A DNA stretch of 5,723 bases from a bacterium (lineage in GTDB: Bacteria > CSSED10-310 > JAJRTK01): positions 1 through 5,723 of the forward strand of contig JAJRTK010000205.1 of assembly GCA_024278345.1 (NCBI GenBank), in the 5' to 3' direction. Below the pieces are notes generated by a model, which ran no database searches, was not told where the DNA came from, and saw only the letters and a list, made by a program, of their open reading frames with translations. The first letter of the stretch is position 1. Each line of letters opens with the position of its first letter. The position numbers were made by a program, and so were the translations under genes. Shown piece after piece: positions 5,721-5,723 of the stretch.

Positions 5721-5723
5721 ACC

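Larger units (their letters stand above)
5529..5723. other. Non-coding tail downstream of trmL
   Basis: About 195 bases follow the trmL stop. They hold the 5551-5570 hairpin, a purine-rich stretch (about 5588-5602, AAAAGAAAAGAAAG-like), and the three-hairpin cluster at the right edge. An ATG at 5615 opens a frame that runs to the end of the window (36 codons), but its product is Pro/Gly/Ala-rich, is generated by the hairpin sequences, and has only a poor upstream purine match, so I do not call it a gene. Confidence 0.5.

Noticed and set aside
5615-5723. ATG-initiated frame open to the window edge (MVPATVQISDAAPG...)
   Set aside because: Pro/Gly/Ala-rich translation of hairpin DNA, poor ribosome binding site, no family resemblance. 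Sequence beyond the edge could change this.
1-5723. CRISPR arrays, tRNA or rRNA genes, insertion sequences, phage or toxin-antitoxin modules
   Set aside because: I looked for regularly spaced repeats, tRNA-like arms, transposase motifs and terminal inverted repeats and saw none; the window appears to be core chromosome.

Overview
The window is GC-rich bacterial chromosome (by eye well above 50% G+C, not computed) and holds two divergent gene groups. The minus strand carries a heat-shock block transcribed toward position 1: hrcA, grpE, and the first eight codons of dnaK. The plus strand carries a large polytopic membrane protein of the GT-C/GT39 glycosyltransferase type, then trmL, a tRNA wobble 2'-O-methyltransferase. 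The last ~195 bases are non-coding and rich in hairpins.

Organism: the order hrcA-grpE-dnaK occurs in many Gram-positives and in Chlamydiae. Here it comes with high G+C, a very long acidic GrpE and GC-rich intergenic hairpins, which makes me lean toward a member of the PVC group, perhaps Verrucomicrobiota. This is a low-confidence inference; no rRNA or other marker in the window settles it.

Layout: 1-25 dnaK start (minus); 45-1415 grpE (minus, GTG start); 1471-2562 hrcA (minus, TTG start set by a good Shine-Dalgarno); 2563-2866 divergent intergenic region with a tandem 9-bp repeat, a weak promoter candidate and no recognisable CIRCE operator; 2867-4987 membrane glycosyltransferase-like gene (plus); 5031-5528 trmL (plus); 5529-5723 hairpin-rich tail.

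How the genes work together: HrcA is normally the CIRCE-binding repressor of class I heat-shock genes, GrpE is the nucleotide exchange factor of DnaK, and DnaK is the Hsp70 chaperone, so the minus-strand block is a coherent chaperone operon. Each of its three genes has its own Shine-Dalgarno 9-10 nt from its start. The two plus-strand genes are functionally unrelated to this block and to each other; a 43-nt gap suggests possible co-transcription.

The most unusual points are the 456-residue GrpE (about twice normal, with a ~235-residue acidic N-terminal extension containing a G8 tract in its gene), the missing CIRCE next to an intact hrcA, and the run of hairpins at the right edge. I see no convincing evidence of an entirely new multi-gene system.
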